Assembly (NCBI GenBank): GCA_016712745.1
Contig: JADJQN010000015.1
Location: 186,001-250,000 of the forward strand
Direction: 5' to 3'
Length of the DNA: 64,000 nucleotides
Source of the DNA: Sandaracinaceae bacterium
GTDB lineage: Bacteria > Myxococcota_A > Polyangia > Polyangiales > JADJQN01
Part shown: in pieces, positions 17,253-26,181 of the stretch
How positions within the stretch are numbered: the stretch's first letter is position 1
Layout: the number at the start of each line of letters is the position of its first letter
Program-made: the position numbers and the translations under genes
The notes under the pieces: model-generated
The model's database searches: none
Seen by the model: only the letters and a program-made list of their open reading frames with translations
What the model was told of the DNA's origin: nothing

Positions 17253-18955
17253 TCGACGCAACACACTACAGCTCGCTCGGCGAGATGCTTCGCGACGCCT
17301 TCGTGCAGTTCAAAACGAATACCGCTCTCGTCGAGCTAGACCGCAAGCGAGAGAACGCGCGGCTCACCTATCTCGATGTGAAGCACGCAGCCAACGCGGT
17401 GGCGACGCGTTTGCAAGCCGCGGGCATCGGTGCCGGGGATCGTGTCGCTATCGTGATGACGAATCAGTCGCGCTATCTCATCGGCGCGTACGCCGCGTTT
17501 CACTGCGGAGCGATCGTCGTTCCTATCGACTACAAGCTCACGGCGAAAGAGCGCGAAGCACTTCTTGCGCATGCCAAGCCCAAGGCCGTGCTGATCGAAT
17601 ACCCGCTCTTCCGTCAGCAGGAGACGTTCCCGCCGGCACTCGTGATCGTTTCTGAGGCACCGGCAAGCGCCGACTTGGGTAAGGCCGAACGTTGGGAGGC
17701 GCTCACTCCAACAGCAACCGAGCCAACGTTTGTCGCGCGCCTGCGTGAGGACCCCGCGACGATTGTCTATTCGTCGGGCACCGGTGGCCGCCCCAAGGGC
17801 TGCATCCTTCCGCACAGTGCTTACCTCTCGCAATACACGGCGCTCACGGAGCTTTTTCCGATGCAGAGCGGCGATCGCTATTTCTCGATTCTACCGACGA
17901 ACCACGCAATCGATTTTATGTGCGGCTTCATCGGCCCGTTTGGGGGTGGAGCGACCGTCGTGCATCAACGCACGCTGCGTCCCGAATTCATATTCGACAC
18001 GCTGAAAGCAGAACGCATCACGCACATGGCCCTCGTGCCAATGATCCTTACGGCCTTCGAGCGAGCCATTCGCGAGAAGCTCGCCGCGCTTCCCCCGTAT
18101 AAGAAGCAGCTCATCGAAGCGTTGATGAACGTCAACGAAGCTCTCACGCGCAAGAAGCCTCAGCGCATGATCAGCCGCACCTTGCTGAAGCCGATTCACG
18201 AGGCATTCGGCGGCGAGCTGCGCATGCTTTTCTGCGGGGGCGCCTTTGTCGATCGTGAACGCGCGGAATTCTTCTACAAGCTCGGTATCCCCGTTGTCAT
18301 CGGATATGGCCTCACGGAGGCGTGCACGGTGGCGACCGTCAACGATCTGCGACCCTTCCGTGGCGATTCAGTGGGAAAGCCAGTGCGCGGAATGGAAGTG
18401 CGCGTGGAGAACGCGGACGCTTCAGGTGTGGGGGAGGTTGTATTGCGTGGTCCGACGCTGATGACCGATTACCTCGATGATGCCGAACTAACGGCTGAGA
18501 CCATTCGCGATGACGGCTTTTTGAAGACCGGCGACCTCGGTTGGATGGACGCCGCGAACCATTTGCACCTCGTGGGCCGCGCGAAGAACATGATTGTCAC
18601 TGACGGCGGCAAAAACATCTATCCGGAAGACATCGAAGGCGCTTTCGCCGACGTGGCGTGCGACGAGCTCGCGGTCTTCGCAGCGAATTACATTTGGAAA
18701 AAGCGCGAGCTTACCGGCGAGCAACTCTTGGCGGTCATGCGCGTCGCGAAAAACGATGACAGCGAGAAAAAAATGGCAGGCGCGCTCAAAGATTTGCGCG
18801 AGCGCAATCTGCGCTTGCCCGATTTCAAGCGCGTCTCGGGCGTGCTGATGTGGGATGACGCGTTCCCGCGCACGGCGTCCATGAAGTTGAAGCGCGAAGA
18901 ACTCGCCCTCGAGCTTTCGAAGAAGGCAACAGCAGCCTCGGTGAGCCCGCTCTAG
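17249..18955 (+). CDS. acyl-AMP ligase, copy 2
   Basis: 568 residues, ANL superfamily. Motifs: YSSGTGGRPKGC (P-loop), YGLTEACTVATV, LKTGDLGW, GRAKNMIVTDGGKNIYPEDIE (hinge), and TASMKLKREE near the C-terminus with the catalytic lysine. It differs from copy 1 in the hinge (GGKNIYPEDIE, not GHNVAPEPIE), so the two probably load different substrates or carriers. Position directly after the ACP gene (ATGA overlap) suggests it is the ligase that charges the ACP. The stop is 2 bases before the next ATG. Confidence 0.85.
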   Translation: MIDATHYSSLGEMLRDAFVQFKTNTALVELDRKRENARLTYLDVKHAANAVATRLQAAGIGAGDRVAIVMTNQSRYLIGAYAAFHCGAIVVPIDYKLTAKEREALLAHAKPKAVLIEYPLFRQQETFPPALVIVSEAPASADLGKAERWEALTPTATEPTFVARLREDPATIVYSSGTGGRPKGCILPHSAYLSQYTALTELFPMQSGDRYFSILPTNHAIDFMCGFIGPFGGGATVVHQRTLRPEFIFDTLKAERITHMALVPMILTAFERAIREKLAALPPYKKQLIEALMNVNEALTRKKPQRMISRTLLKPIHEAFGGELRMLFCGGAFVDRERAEFFYKLGIPVVIGYGLTEACTVATVNDLRPFRGDSVGKPVRGMEVRVENADASGVGEVVLRGPTLMTDYLDDAELTAETIRDDGFLKTGDLGWMDAANHLHLVGRAKNMIVTDGGKNIYPEDIEGAFADVACDELAVFAANYIWKKRELTGEQLLAVMRVAKNDDSEKKMAGALKDLRERNLRLPDFKRVSGVLMWDDAFPRTASMKLKREELALELSKKATAASVSPL

Positions 18956-18957
18956 CT

Positions 18958-19857
18958 ATGAAGAACTTTGTTGCCATCGTGAACGGAGCCGCCGGAGGTG
19001 GACGCTGCAAAGCGGAAGCCCAAAAGGCGCTGCCTCGTTTGCGGGAAGCCGGCTACGAGTTCGAAGTGCACGAGACCACGCGTCCCGGCGAAGCGACGGA
19101 CATTGCGCGCACCAAGTACCAGAGTGGCGCACGCAAATTTCTCTCGGTGGGCGGGGACGGGACTTCGTACGAGGTCATCAACGGAATATTTCCGCGCGGC
19201 AGTGAGCCGGACCCTGTCACGCTCGGCATCTTGCCGCTTGGTACCGGCAACTCGTTCCTGCGCGATTTCAAGATCACCAATGGCGACCAAGCGATGACTG
19301 CACTCATCGCGGGCAAGACTCGGTCAGTGGACGTTATTCGCGCTACGCACGCGCAGGGCGCGGTTTACTACATCAACCTTTTGAGTATCGGCTTTAGCGC
19401 TGTTGTTGGAAGTCTGACGAACCGACGCTTCAAGTCCTTTGGCCCGGCCGGCTATGCGATGGCGGTCATCACCAGCGTTACCCGTCTTGGGCACCCGTCG
19501 TTCCCGCTCTCGCTCGACGGTGAGAATCACATCGACATGCGCCCGTGCACGCTGCTCTCATTTTCCAACAGCCGCTTTACGGCTGGCACCATGATGATGG
19601 CCCCGACCGCTGACCCGACCGATGGCAAAGTCGACTTGATTCGTGTCGGCGCACTGTCGCGCACCGAGCTATTGAGCGCCTTTCCACGCATCTACAAAGG
19701 GACGCACCTTTCTCACCCCAAGATTGAACATACGCGTGCGCGAGAGGTCACGTTTGCTGACTCGAAACGCCACGACGTGATGGTCGATGGCGAAGTGCTC
19801 GAGCTCTCGTTGCGTTCACTCCATGTTTTGCCCGGCGCTTTGCAGGTGATTGCATGA
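18958..19857 (+). CDS. diacylglycerol/sphingosine-kinase-like lipid kinase
   Basis: 299 residues with the DAGK catalytic fold: the nucleotide loop GGDGTSYEVING at residues 65-76, GILPLGTGNSFLRD, and a C-terminal VDGEVLELS strand (usual form DGE). Family members (DgkB, YegS, LCB kinase) phosphorylate lipid alcohols. Here a likely substrate is a glycerolipid or long-chain alcohol made by the operon. It is followed by a PlsC acyltransferase through an ATGA overlap, consistent with phosphorylation then acylation. Substrate choice is inference. Confidence 0.82.
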   Translation: MKNFVAIVNGAAGGGRCKAEAQKALPRLREAGYEFEVHETTRPGEATDIARTKYQSGARKFLSVGGDGTSYEVINGIFPRGSEPDPVTLGILPLGTGNSFLRDFKITNGDQAMTALIAGKTRSVDVIRATHAQGAVYYINLLSIGFSAVVGSLTNRRFKSFGPAGYAMAVITSVTRLGHPSFPLSLDGENHIDMRPCTLLSFSNSRFTAGTMMMAPTADPTDGKVDLIRVGALSRTELLSAFPRIYKGTHLSHPKIEHTRAREVTFADSKRHDVMVDGEVLELSLRSLHVLPGALQVIA

Positions 19858-20678
19858 AGAGCATGCGCCCCAACGTGATCGACATGCATCGCCGCGCCGA
19901 GATTCATCTCGACGAGCCCACGCTCAAGGACAAGCTCATTAGCGTCGCGCTTTGGGGAGCGGGCATCGCGTGGATTGTTCCGATGATGGGTTCGATGACT
20001 CTGCTCAGCATGGTGACGACTCCCAAGAAGCTCGATTGGTTGAGCCGCATCTACACGCGGGGTCAAGTCTTCCTAACGGGCTCCCGCCTGCGTGTCCACG
20101 TGCATCCGGATGTCGATCCGAACGGCGTGTACATGTTCGTGCAGAATCACACGAACCACTTTGACCACGTAACCTCGTACGCGGCGACGCCCCAATTCAA
20201 ACAGGGCCTCGAGCTCGAGAGCCACTTCAAGTATCCCGTTTACGGCTGGTTCATGACCGCGCGCGGCACGATTCCGGTTCGCCCGGGCAAAGAAGGTCAG
20301 TCGCCGCGCATCATGAAGCGCATGCAAGAAGAGGTCGACGCAGGGCACTCGATCTTGGCCTTCCCCGAGGGCACGCGTACCCGTGACGGACGCGTCGGAC
20401 GCTTTCGCAGCGGCGTATTTTTCATGGCGCGTGATCTCGGGATATCGGTCGTTCCGATTTCGGTAACTGGTATGTACGAAGTCATGCACAAAGGCTCGCT
20501 CGTTATTCGGCCTGGTCAGACGGTGACGATTCACGTGGGCGCTCCGATCTCGATGAAGGGCCTGAGCGACGATCAAGTGCGGGTCAGGACGGAAGAGGTA
20601 CGCGGCATCATCGCCGCTCACGTGGACAGGCATTGGGAAGAACGCGCACGTCAGCGCGGCGAATTGGAGGTCTCGTGA
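19854..20678 (+). CDS. PlsC-type lysophospholipid acyltransferase
   Basis: 274 residues. The catalytic HX4D motif is NHTNHFD (His99, Asp104), and the second block FPEGTRTRDGRVGRFRSG binds the phosphate of the acceptor. A hydrophobic N-terminal segment (about 28-55) suggests membrane association. These enzymes acylate lysophosphatidic acid or related lipids with acyl-CoA or acyl-ACP. Coupled to the kinase gene upstream, and its final bases overlap the GTG of the regulator gene. A second, divergent acyltransferase lies at 52296-53225 outside this operon. Confidence 0.88.
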   Translation: MKSMRPNVIDMHRRAEIHLDEPTLKDKLISVALWGAGIAWIVPMMGSMTLLSMVTTPKKLDWLSRIYTRGQVFLTGSRLRVHVHPDVDPNGVYMFVQNHTNHFDHVTSYAATPQFKQGLELESHFKYPVYGWFMTARGTIPVRPGKEGQSPRIMKRMQEEVDAGHSILAFPEGTRTRDGRVGRFRSGVFFMARDLGISVVPISVTGMYEVMHKGSLVIRPGQTVTIHVGAPISMKGLSDDQVRVRTEEVRGIIAAHVDRHWEERARQRGELEVS

Positions 20679-21310
20679 AAGAGGACGGTCGCACGGAGCG
20701 CGCGTCGCGCTCACGTGAGCAGAAGAGGGCTCATATTCTTTCGACAGCGATTCGCGTGTTCGGCAAGAAAGGCTTTCACCAAACCAGCATCGCCGACATC
20801 GTCGATGAGGCCGGCGTGGCGCGCGGTACTTTCTATCTTTACTTTGAGAGCAAGAGCGCGGTCTTCCTCGAGCTCCTCGATCAGCTTCTTCTTCACTTGC
20901 GCCAGAATGTCGTGGGCGTCGACGTCGGCGCCGGCGCGCGCCCCATCGACGAACAGCTTCTCGACACGGTCCGCCGCATTTTGCGCACCGCGGAGAACAA
21001 CCGCTCGCTTGCCACGATCCTCTTCCGTGAGGCGGTCGGTCTCGACGCGGACGTTGACCGCAAGCTGCGCGAATTCTACGGAAGCATCCACCTCTTCCTC
21101 GTGGGGTCATTCAGCGAAGGCGAACGCCTGGGCCTCACGCGCCCCCTCGATACCGAAGCGACCGCATCGTGCATCCTAGGCTCCATCAAACAGGTCATCG
21201 AACAACACCTTGTCGTTGATGCCGACGCCGTCTTCGACATCGACCGCTTCGCCAGCGCCATCGTGAGCTACAACATCCGCGGCCTCATGCCTCACACGCC
21301 TTCGAACTAA
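20675..21310 (+). CDS. TetR/AcrR-family transcriptional regulator
   Basis: About 211 residues from the GTG at 20675, with GGAGG at 20666-20670; earlier in-frame codons lie within the acyltransferase gene and are not used. The N-terminal helix-turn-helix is clear (RAHILSTAIRVFGKKGFHQ, then TSIADIVDEAGVARGTFYLYF). The C-terminal helical domain would bind a ligand, plausibly an acyl-CoA, acyl-ACP or end product. Being last in the operon, it likely controls it through the palindrome at 9557-9572. Confidence 0.88.
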   Translation: MKEDGRTERASRSREQKRAHILSTAIRVFGKKGFHQTSIADIVDEAGVARGTFYLYFESKSAVFLELLDQLLLHLRQNVVGVDVGAGARPIDEQLLDTVRRILRTAENNRSLATILFREAVGLDADVDRKLREFYGSIHLFLVGSFSEGERLGLTRPLDTEATASCILGSIKQVIEQHLVVDADAVFDIDRFASAIVSYNIRGLMPHTPSN

Positions 21311-21334
21311 AGGCGGTTAAACCTCCCCAAGACG

Positions 21335-21769
21335 TCAGAGGATTAAAAAGTGCGCGTTGGCGGAGGCGATGGGGCGGGTGCGGTCTTCTTGCCAGGCCTC
21401 GGCGCGGACGTTGACGACGCGGCGGCCTTGTTTGGTGATGATGCCGCGAGCGTAGGTGTCGACGGGGCGGCCGGTGTGCAGATAGTCGACGGTGATGTTG
21501 ATTGTCTTCGGGAGCACGACGGTCTCCGCTTCCCACAAGAGCTGGAAGATGGCGGTGGACTCGAGCAGCGCGCCGAGCGTACCGCCGTGCAGGGCGGGAA
21601 GGGTGGGATTGCCGATGAGATGGTGCGTGAACGACATTTTGCCGACGAGCCCGTCGGTCATGTGCTCGATGGAGATGCCGAGAAACTTGGCGTAGGGGAT
21701 TGCGTCGGCGAGCGGAGCCCAATCGCCGGTCGCTTTGCACTGCGCGATGAGGTCAGTCGCTTTACTCAT
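21335..21769 (-). CDS. PaaI/hot-dog-fold thioesterase, copy 1
   Basis: 144 residues. The hot-dog signature is visible: HGGTLGALLESTAIFQLL with the catalytic-type acidic residue in the helix, then INITVDYLHTGRP for the central strand. Family members hydrolyse acyl-CoA or acyl-ACP thioesters as tetramers. The ATG overlaps the stop of the next upstream gene on this strand by 4 bases, so the two thioesterases form one unit. It converges on the lipid operon with 24 bases between stops. Confidence 0.85.
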   Translation of the reverse strand: MSKATDLIAQCKATGDWAPLADAIPYAKFLGISIEHMTDGLVGKMSFTHHLIGNPTLPALHGGTLGALLESTAIFQLLWEAETVVLPKTINITVDYLHTGRPVDTYARGIITKQGRRVVNVRAEAWQEDRTRPIASANAHFLIL

Positions 21770-22245
21770 GGCTTGGACTTCAGCGACGGAATTGCGCTGC
21801 CTTTTGTTCCGAGCATGAAGGTGCCAGCGGCGGAAGCGATCGGGTCATTCGAGTCCTCGTGATAGGCGAGCGCCCGCGCGAAGGCCACGTTGCGGGTGCG
21901 CTTGTAGCATTCAGCGCGGCACACGACGGCGAGACCTGGCGTTGCCGGTTTCAAATAGTCGATGCGCAAATCGAGAGTCGCTATCGCAATGGCCGCGCGC
22001 AGTTCAGCGAATACGGCGGCGCCGCACGTCGCATCAATCAGGGTCGTGATCACGCCACCATGAAGCACGCCCGTTTCCGGGTCGCCTACGAAACGCAGAT
22101 CGTAGGGAAGCTTCATTGTCGCCTTGGCGATATCGACCTCGACAAGCTCGATGCCGAGCGCGAAGTTATGTGGCACGGCGTCCCGAAAACCGCGCTTGAG
22201 CATTCCAAAAATTGTCGGGATGTCCGGACCGGCAGCGTCGCTCAT
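21766..22245 (-). CDS. PaaI/hot-dog-fold thioesterase, copy 2
   Basis: About 159 residues from the ATG at 22245; a more distal start at 22290 would add a basic leader. Signature HGGVITTLIDATCGAAV is followed by LDLRIDYLKPATPG. The sequence is clearly different from copy 1, so the pair may form a heteromer or handle different chain lengths. It is divergent from the glycosyltransferase gene, leaving about 90 bases for both promoters. Confidence 0.85.
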   Translation of the reverse strand: MSDAAGPDIPTIFGMLKRGFRDAVPHNFALGIELVEVDIAKATMKLPYDLRFVGDPETGVLHGGVITTLIDATCGAAVFAELRAAIAIATLDLRIDYLKPATPGLAVVCRAECYKRTRNVAFARALAYHEDSNDPIASAAGTFMLGTKGSAIPSLKSKP

Positions 22246-22335
22246 AAACTCCCTTATTGATCGTCGGGCCGGAGCGTAACGCGGCTCCATCTTTTGCGCT
22301 CATGGCTCTTTCCAAAAGGCGAGGGTCCGTGTCAG

Positions 22336-23466
22336 ATGCGATTCATGAAAGTGGCGGTGGACGTAAGGTACGTGCGCAAGAAGCCGGCGGGGATCGGCTC
22401 CTATGTGCGCGCGATTGCGACTCGAATGCCCGCGCTTGCGCCGGACATCGAGTTTAGCTACTTCGCGAACCCCGACTTCCGAGACGTGTTCGGAGCGCGT
22501 GCCAACCTGCACGTCGAAGCAGCATCCGGTGACCCCCAAGGCCCGATGACGATGCTTGCGCCCGGGCGTCTCTTCTCAACCGATGGATTCGACGTCTTTC
22601 ACTCGCCGCAAAATATTCTGGGTCGCGGCATTCGCGCTCGCACAGTGGTCACCGTTCACGATTTGATGTGGGTGCTGCATCCGCGCCTGGCCGAGCGTAG
22701 CGCGGTGTTGCGAACACTGGGCATGCCGCTCTTTGGAGGCGGCGCTCGCTACGCGCTCAAGCACGCGAGCCGCTTGATCGCCGTGTCGCAGGCTACCGCC
22801 GACGAGATGGTGCGCTACGACGCCTCGCTCACGCCTCGCATCGACGTCATTCCCAACGCGGTCGATCCTTTTTTTGCACCGGCTGGTGACTCTGCTGTCT
22901 CGCGTAGCGCGGCCGCGAAGATTCTCGCGACGAATGCCCCATACTTTTTGGTGCTTGGCGCAAGCCAACCCTACAAAGACCATCCCGCGGCGTTGCGTGC
23001 GTTCGCAGCCGTCGCAAAACATGACGAACGTCTAGTTCTAGTACAGCGACGGGGCGCGAAGAGCGCTCTCTATGCGCTTGCGCTCGAGCTTGGAATCGCC
23101 TCGCGCGTTGTTTGGCGGGACAGCTTGAGTCGTGAAGAGGTATTGATTCTTTTGCAAAGCGCCACCGCGTTGATACATCCCTCGCGTTTGGAAGGCTTTG
23201 GCTTGCCAGTACTCGAGGCGATGGCGTCGGGCTGTCCGGTTGTAGCAACTGACATTCCGGCGTTGCGCGAAGTGTTAGGCGACGCCTCCATGCTGGCGCA
23301 ACTTGACGATATCCCCGCGCTCGGCAGGGCCATGCGGCAAATCGCGGATCAGGAATCGTTGCGCAGCGATTTGCGCGCCCGCGGTCTTGTGCGAGCGAAG
23401 GACTTCGACTGGGACCGCTCGGCGGCGCAAACGATCGACGTCTACCGCCGTGCCGCCCGGCAGTAG
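22336..23466 (+). CDS. family 4 glycosyltransferase
   Basis: About 376 residues from the ATG at 22336 (another ATG at 22345 is possible). GT-B fold: an N-terminal acceptor domain with GIGSYVRAI, and a C-terminal nucleotide-sugar domain with LVLGASQPYKDHPA, HPSRLEGFGLPVLEAMASG (the E-x7-E block of GT4 enzymes) and PVVATDIPALREV. It probably moves a hexose onto a lipid-linked glycan or surface polysaccharide in the cytoplasm. The stop is directly followed by the stop of the convergent zinc-ribbon gene. Confidence 0.88.
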   Translation: MRFMKVAVDVRYVRKKPAGIGSYVRAIATRMPALAPDIEFSYFANPDFRDVFGARANLHVEAASGDPQGPMTMLAPGRLFSTDGFDVFHSPQNILGRGIRARTVVTVHDLMWVLHPRLAERSAVLRTLGMPLFGGGARYALKHASRLIAVSQATADEMVRYDASLTPRIDVIPNAVDPFFAPAGDSAVSRSAAAKILATNAPYFLVLGASQPYKDHPAALRAFAAVAKHDERLVLVQRRGAKSALYALALELGIASRVVWRDSLSREEVLILLQSATALIHPSRLEGFGLPVLEAMASGCPVVATDIPALREVLGDASMLAQLDDIPALGRAMRQIADQESLRSDLRARGLVRAKDFDWDRSAAQTIDVYRRAARQ

Positions 23467-23682
23467 TTAGCCGTTGAGTTTTGCCACGCTCACAAAGTGC
23501 ATGACGTGCCCGCAATCACGGCAGATGCGTGCGCTGTCCGGCGCGAGCTTCAAGTCGCTGCGCCCAAAAACGCCGTCGACCCCTTCGGGAATGCGCACGT
23601 AGCTCTCAAAGTTCGTGAACTGGTAGGGCCCTACCAGACTGGTTCCGCCGCACGCGCCGCAGCGCAACGATGCCTTACTCAT
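23467..23682 (-). CDS. small zinc-ribbon protein
   Basis: 71 residues. CGAC near the N-terminus and CRDC near the C-terminus form a four-cysteine zinc site with about 45 residues between knuckles. The segment FTNFESYVRIPEGVDGVFG is not recognised. Its stop abuts the glycosyltransferase stop. It ends 24 bases upstream of the next minus-strand gene's start side without overlap. Function unknown. Confidence 0.65.
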   Translation of the reverse strand: MSKASLRCGACGGTSLVGPYQFTNFESYVRIPEGVDGVFGRSDLKLAPDSARICRDCGHVMHFVSVAKLNG

Positions 23683-23706
23683 ATATCTCCGAAGTCGGGC
23701 GCTGCC

Positions 23707-26148
23707 CTACGGCAAAAGAATCAACACGCTGTAGGGTGGCACGACCTGGGGGCTCGAGACAGTCGCTCCGTCGAGCGTCAGGCGCGTGCCGGTGAATGCG
23801 ACGACGCGTCCACTCGGATAGGGGTTTTCGTGGAACTCCGCTTCGTGACCCACGCCCCCTGTCCACGGCAACGTAAACGTCGTTGCGTCAGCGTCCTGGC
23901 CGCTCGCGGCTTGCCATTGCGGGAGTGTGAAATGATCGGTGGTTGCGCCCATCGATCGTTCGCGCTGCACGACGTCCGTACGCGTAATCGTGAAGTAACG
24001 ATTGCCGTTGAACGTTCCCCAGTTCACCGCAGCGGGGCAGCGATACTCGAGCGTTTGCAGAACGTTCTGCGTGGCGGCAAGCCCGAACATCGTGTTGCCG
24101 GTCACCGTATCGCCAGGATTCATCACGCACGGTCCGGCCGGTGGCGGCTCTTGGTCGTTCGATGCGTCGCTCATCGTAATCTGGGCCGTGTCATTTCCGA
24201 ACAAGAGATTGTTGCGCAGCACGTTTCCATGATTGCGCGTGGTGTGATCCATGTGGATGCCGTTTGAATTTCCAGCACTCACGTTGCTTTCGACTGTGAC
24301 GTTCTGGAGCTGTTGATTGCCAAAGTAGATGCCTGGCGCGAAGCGATGATTGAGAATCCATCCCGCGCGCGTTTTTTGGCTGTCCAAATTGCCAACGGTA
24401 TCGAAGACCAAGTTGCGCCGGATGATGAGGCCGTCCGAATTGTCGAACGCAATTGCGCCGCCATCATTCAGCACGGCGCACGCGCGCCTTACCACGTTCT
24501 CCTCGACCACCATACCGGTGTCGAGGTTGAAGACGCCGGCGCTCGGATGCGAGCCACCGAAGGTGATGCCGATGTAGCCGATGTCCTCGACGATGTTGCG
24601 TCGAATGGTATTGTTGTTGCCGCTAATGCGAATGCCGAAATAGCCCCAGCGTTGCTCGCCAAATCCGGGGAGCATCGCGATGTCGTGCACATAGTTGCGC
24701 GCAACCATCAGATCGTTTCCGCCAATCTGAATACCGGTCGCGTACGTGTCGTACACTTCATTGTCTTCGACTGTGAGCGAGTTGGTATACGAGCGAATGC
24801 CCATATAGCTCTCGCGCAATTTGCAACCGCGTACCGCGACGTCTTCGGTGTTGTAGTGAATGTCGAGTGCGACTGCGGTAAACCGCTCGATCGTCATATT
24901 GACCATGCGCTGATGTGCGCCCGTCAAGGCGATGCCCTCATCGGCGATGCCAGTTCCGTTGTCGACGTATTGCGTTGCTTCGACGTTCATCGAGTTCGGG
25001 TCGCCGCCACCTGGTGCAAATACGTAGAGCTTGCTGGTCGACTCGTCGTAGAACCACTCGCCTTCAACATCGAGAAGGTTAAGCTTGTTGTCGAGAAAGT
25101 AGCCCCAGTCGTCGGACCCCAGATTGTTCGACAGAGCTTCTGTCCAGGCGAGATTGCCCGTGGTGTACGTGGCGATGGGCCGCACGTCGTAGAGCCAGTT
25201 GATGCTGCGAATGCGAAGAGATGCGCCGTCGAAGTAGCCGTTTGGCTGCGTGAGATCGGGATCGTTCAACGTGGTCAGAGTTCCGCTCTCGACGCGCAAA
25301 AATCCGGTGTTGGGGTAACGCGCGAGCGTTTGATGTGCATCGTTAATATAGACGTGCTCGACCGGGCCAGTGACGGTCGCTTGCCAGATATTGCCCATGT
25401 AGGGAGTGAAGCCCGTGACCGCGCGACTACCGGAAAGGATAGGTTGCTCGCCTGTGCCGTAGGCGCCGACCACGAATGGTGCACCCGCCGTGCCCGCCGC
25501 ACGCAGAGTCAGCGTCGCGACTGTGCGGAAGCGGTTGCCACGCTCAAACAGCAGCGCATCGCCGGGTTGAAAGATATTGGCATTGTTTGCGGTTCGCACG
25601 CGCTCCACGGTTTGCCATGCCGTCGCTGGCGAGGTGCCGGCGTTGGAGTCGTTGCCGCTCGGCGAGACGTAATAGGTGGTTCGGCTTACGTAGACGTAAA
25701 TGGTTCCCGTAGCGGTCCCGCCTTGCCCGTCGGCTACTTCATACGTGAAGAAGTCTTCGCCGAAATAGCTCGCAGTCGGCACGTAGTTGAACATGCCGCT
25801 TCCGGTCACAGTCACCGACCCATGCGCGGGCGTGCCGTTCATCGAAACGCTCAGCGTGTTCCCGTCGGCGTCGGTGTCGTTTGTAAGCACGTTGCCGAGG
25901 GCGACTGCGACACCCACGTTGGTAAAGTAGAAGTCGTCATGCGCAACGGGCGGATCGTTCGCGCCGGGAACATGCGTTGCCATGTCGACGTCGGCGTCGG
26001 CTGCGCTGTCGCGACGCGGGATCGTGCCATCGGGCAGAGGGCCGGCATCGATACTCCCGTCGGCACCAGGCATGTTGGTGCCCATCAAGGTGTTCGTACA
26101 TCCAACGACGACCGACAGCGAGAGCAAGACAGCCAAGGAGGTTCGCAT
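23707..26148 (-). CDS. lipoprotein with cadherin/Ig-like domain and parallel beta-helix
   Basis: 813 residues. A lipoprotein signal ends at VVVGC. After an acidic Asp-rich linker comes a bacterial cadherin-like domain (about 65-155) with VAHDDFYFTNVG, NVLTNDTDADGNTLSV and FNYVPTASYFGEDFFTYEVAD. Then TYYVSPSGNDSNAGTSPATAWQTV, the usual entry to right-handed beta-helix proteins, leads into many short coils (IRRNIVEDIGYIGITFGG, VEENVVRRACAVLNDGGAI). Such helices bind or cleave polysaccharide, but no pectate-lyase active site was identified. Probably an outer-surface protein. Confidence 0.82.
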   Translation of the reverse strand: MRTSLAVLLSLSVVVGCTNTLMGTNMPGADGSIDAGPLPDGTIPRRDSAADADVDMATHVPGANDPPVAHDDFYFTNVGVAVALGNVLTNDTDADGNTLSVSMNGTPAHGSVTVTGSGMFNYVPTASYFGEDFFTYEVADGQGGTATGTIYVYVSRTTYYVSPSGNDSNAGTSPATAWQTVERVRTANNANIFQPGDALLFERGNRFRTVATLTLRAAGTAGAPFVVGAYGTGEQPILSGSRAVTGFTPYMGNIWQATVTGPVEHVYINDAHQTLARYPNTGFLRVESGTLTTLNDPDLTQPNGYFDGASLRIRSINWLYDVRPIATYTTGNLAWTEALSNNLGSDDWGYFLDNKLNLLDVEGEWFYDESTSKLYVFAPGGGDPNSMNVEATQYVDNGTGIADEGIALTGAHQRMVNMTIERFTAVALDIHYNTEDVAVRGCKLRESYMGIRSYTNSLTVEDNEVYDTYATGIQIGGNDLMVARNYVHDIAMLPGFGEQRWGYFGIRISGNNNTIRRNIVEDIGYIGITFGGSHPSAGVFNLDTGMVVEENVVRRACAVLNDGGAIAFDNSDGLIIRRNLVFDTVGNLDSQKTRAGWILNHRFAPGIYFGNQQLQNVTVESNVSAGNSNGIHMDHTTRNHGNVLRNNLLFGNDTAQITMSDASNDQEPPPAGPCVMNPGDTVTGNTMFGLAATQNVLQTLEYRCPAAVNWGTFNGNRYFTITRTDVVQRERSMGATTDHFTLPQWQAASGQDADATTFTLPWTGGVGHEAEFHENPYPSGRVVAFTGTRLTLDGATVSSPQVVPPYSVLILLP

Positions 26149-26181
26149 CAGCGCAAGTGTGATTGCCCCGGGCGAGCGGCG

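Noticed and set aside
21311..21334. Terminator between the lipid operon and the thioesterases
   Set aside because: GGTTAAACC is a short palindrome but the stem is weak and there is no T-run.
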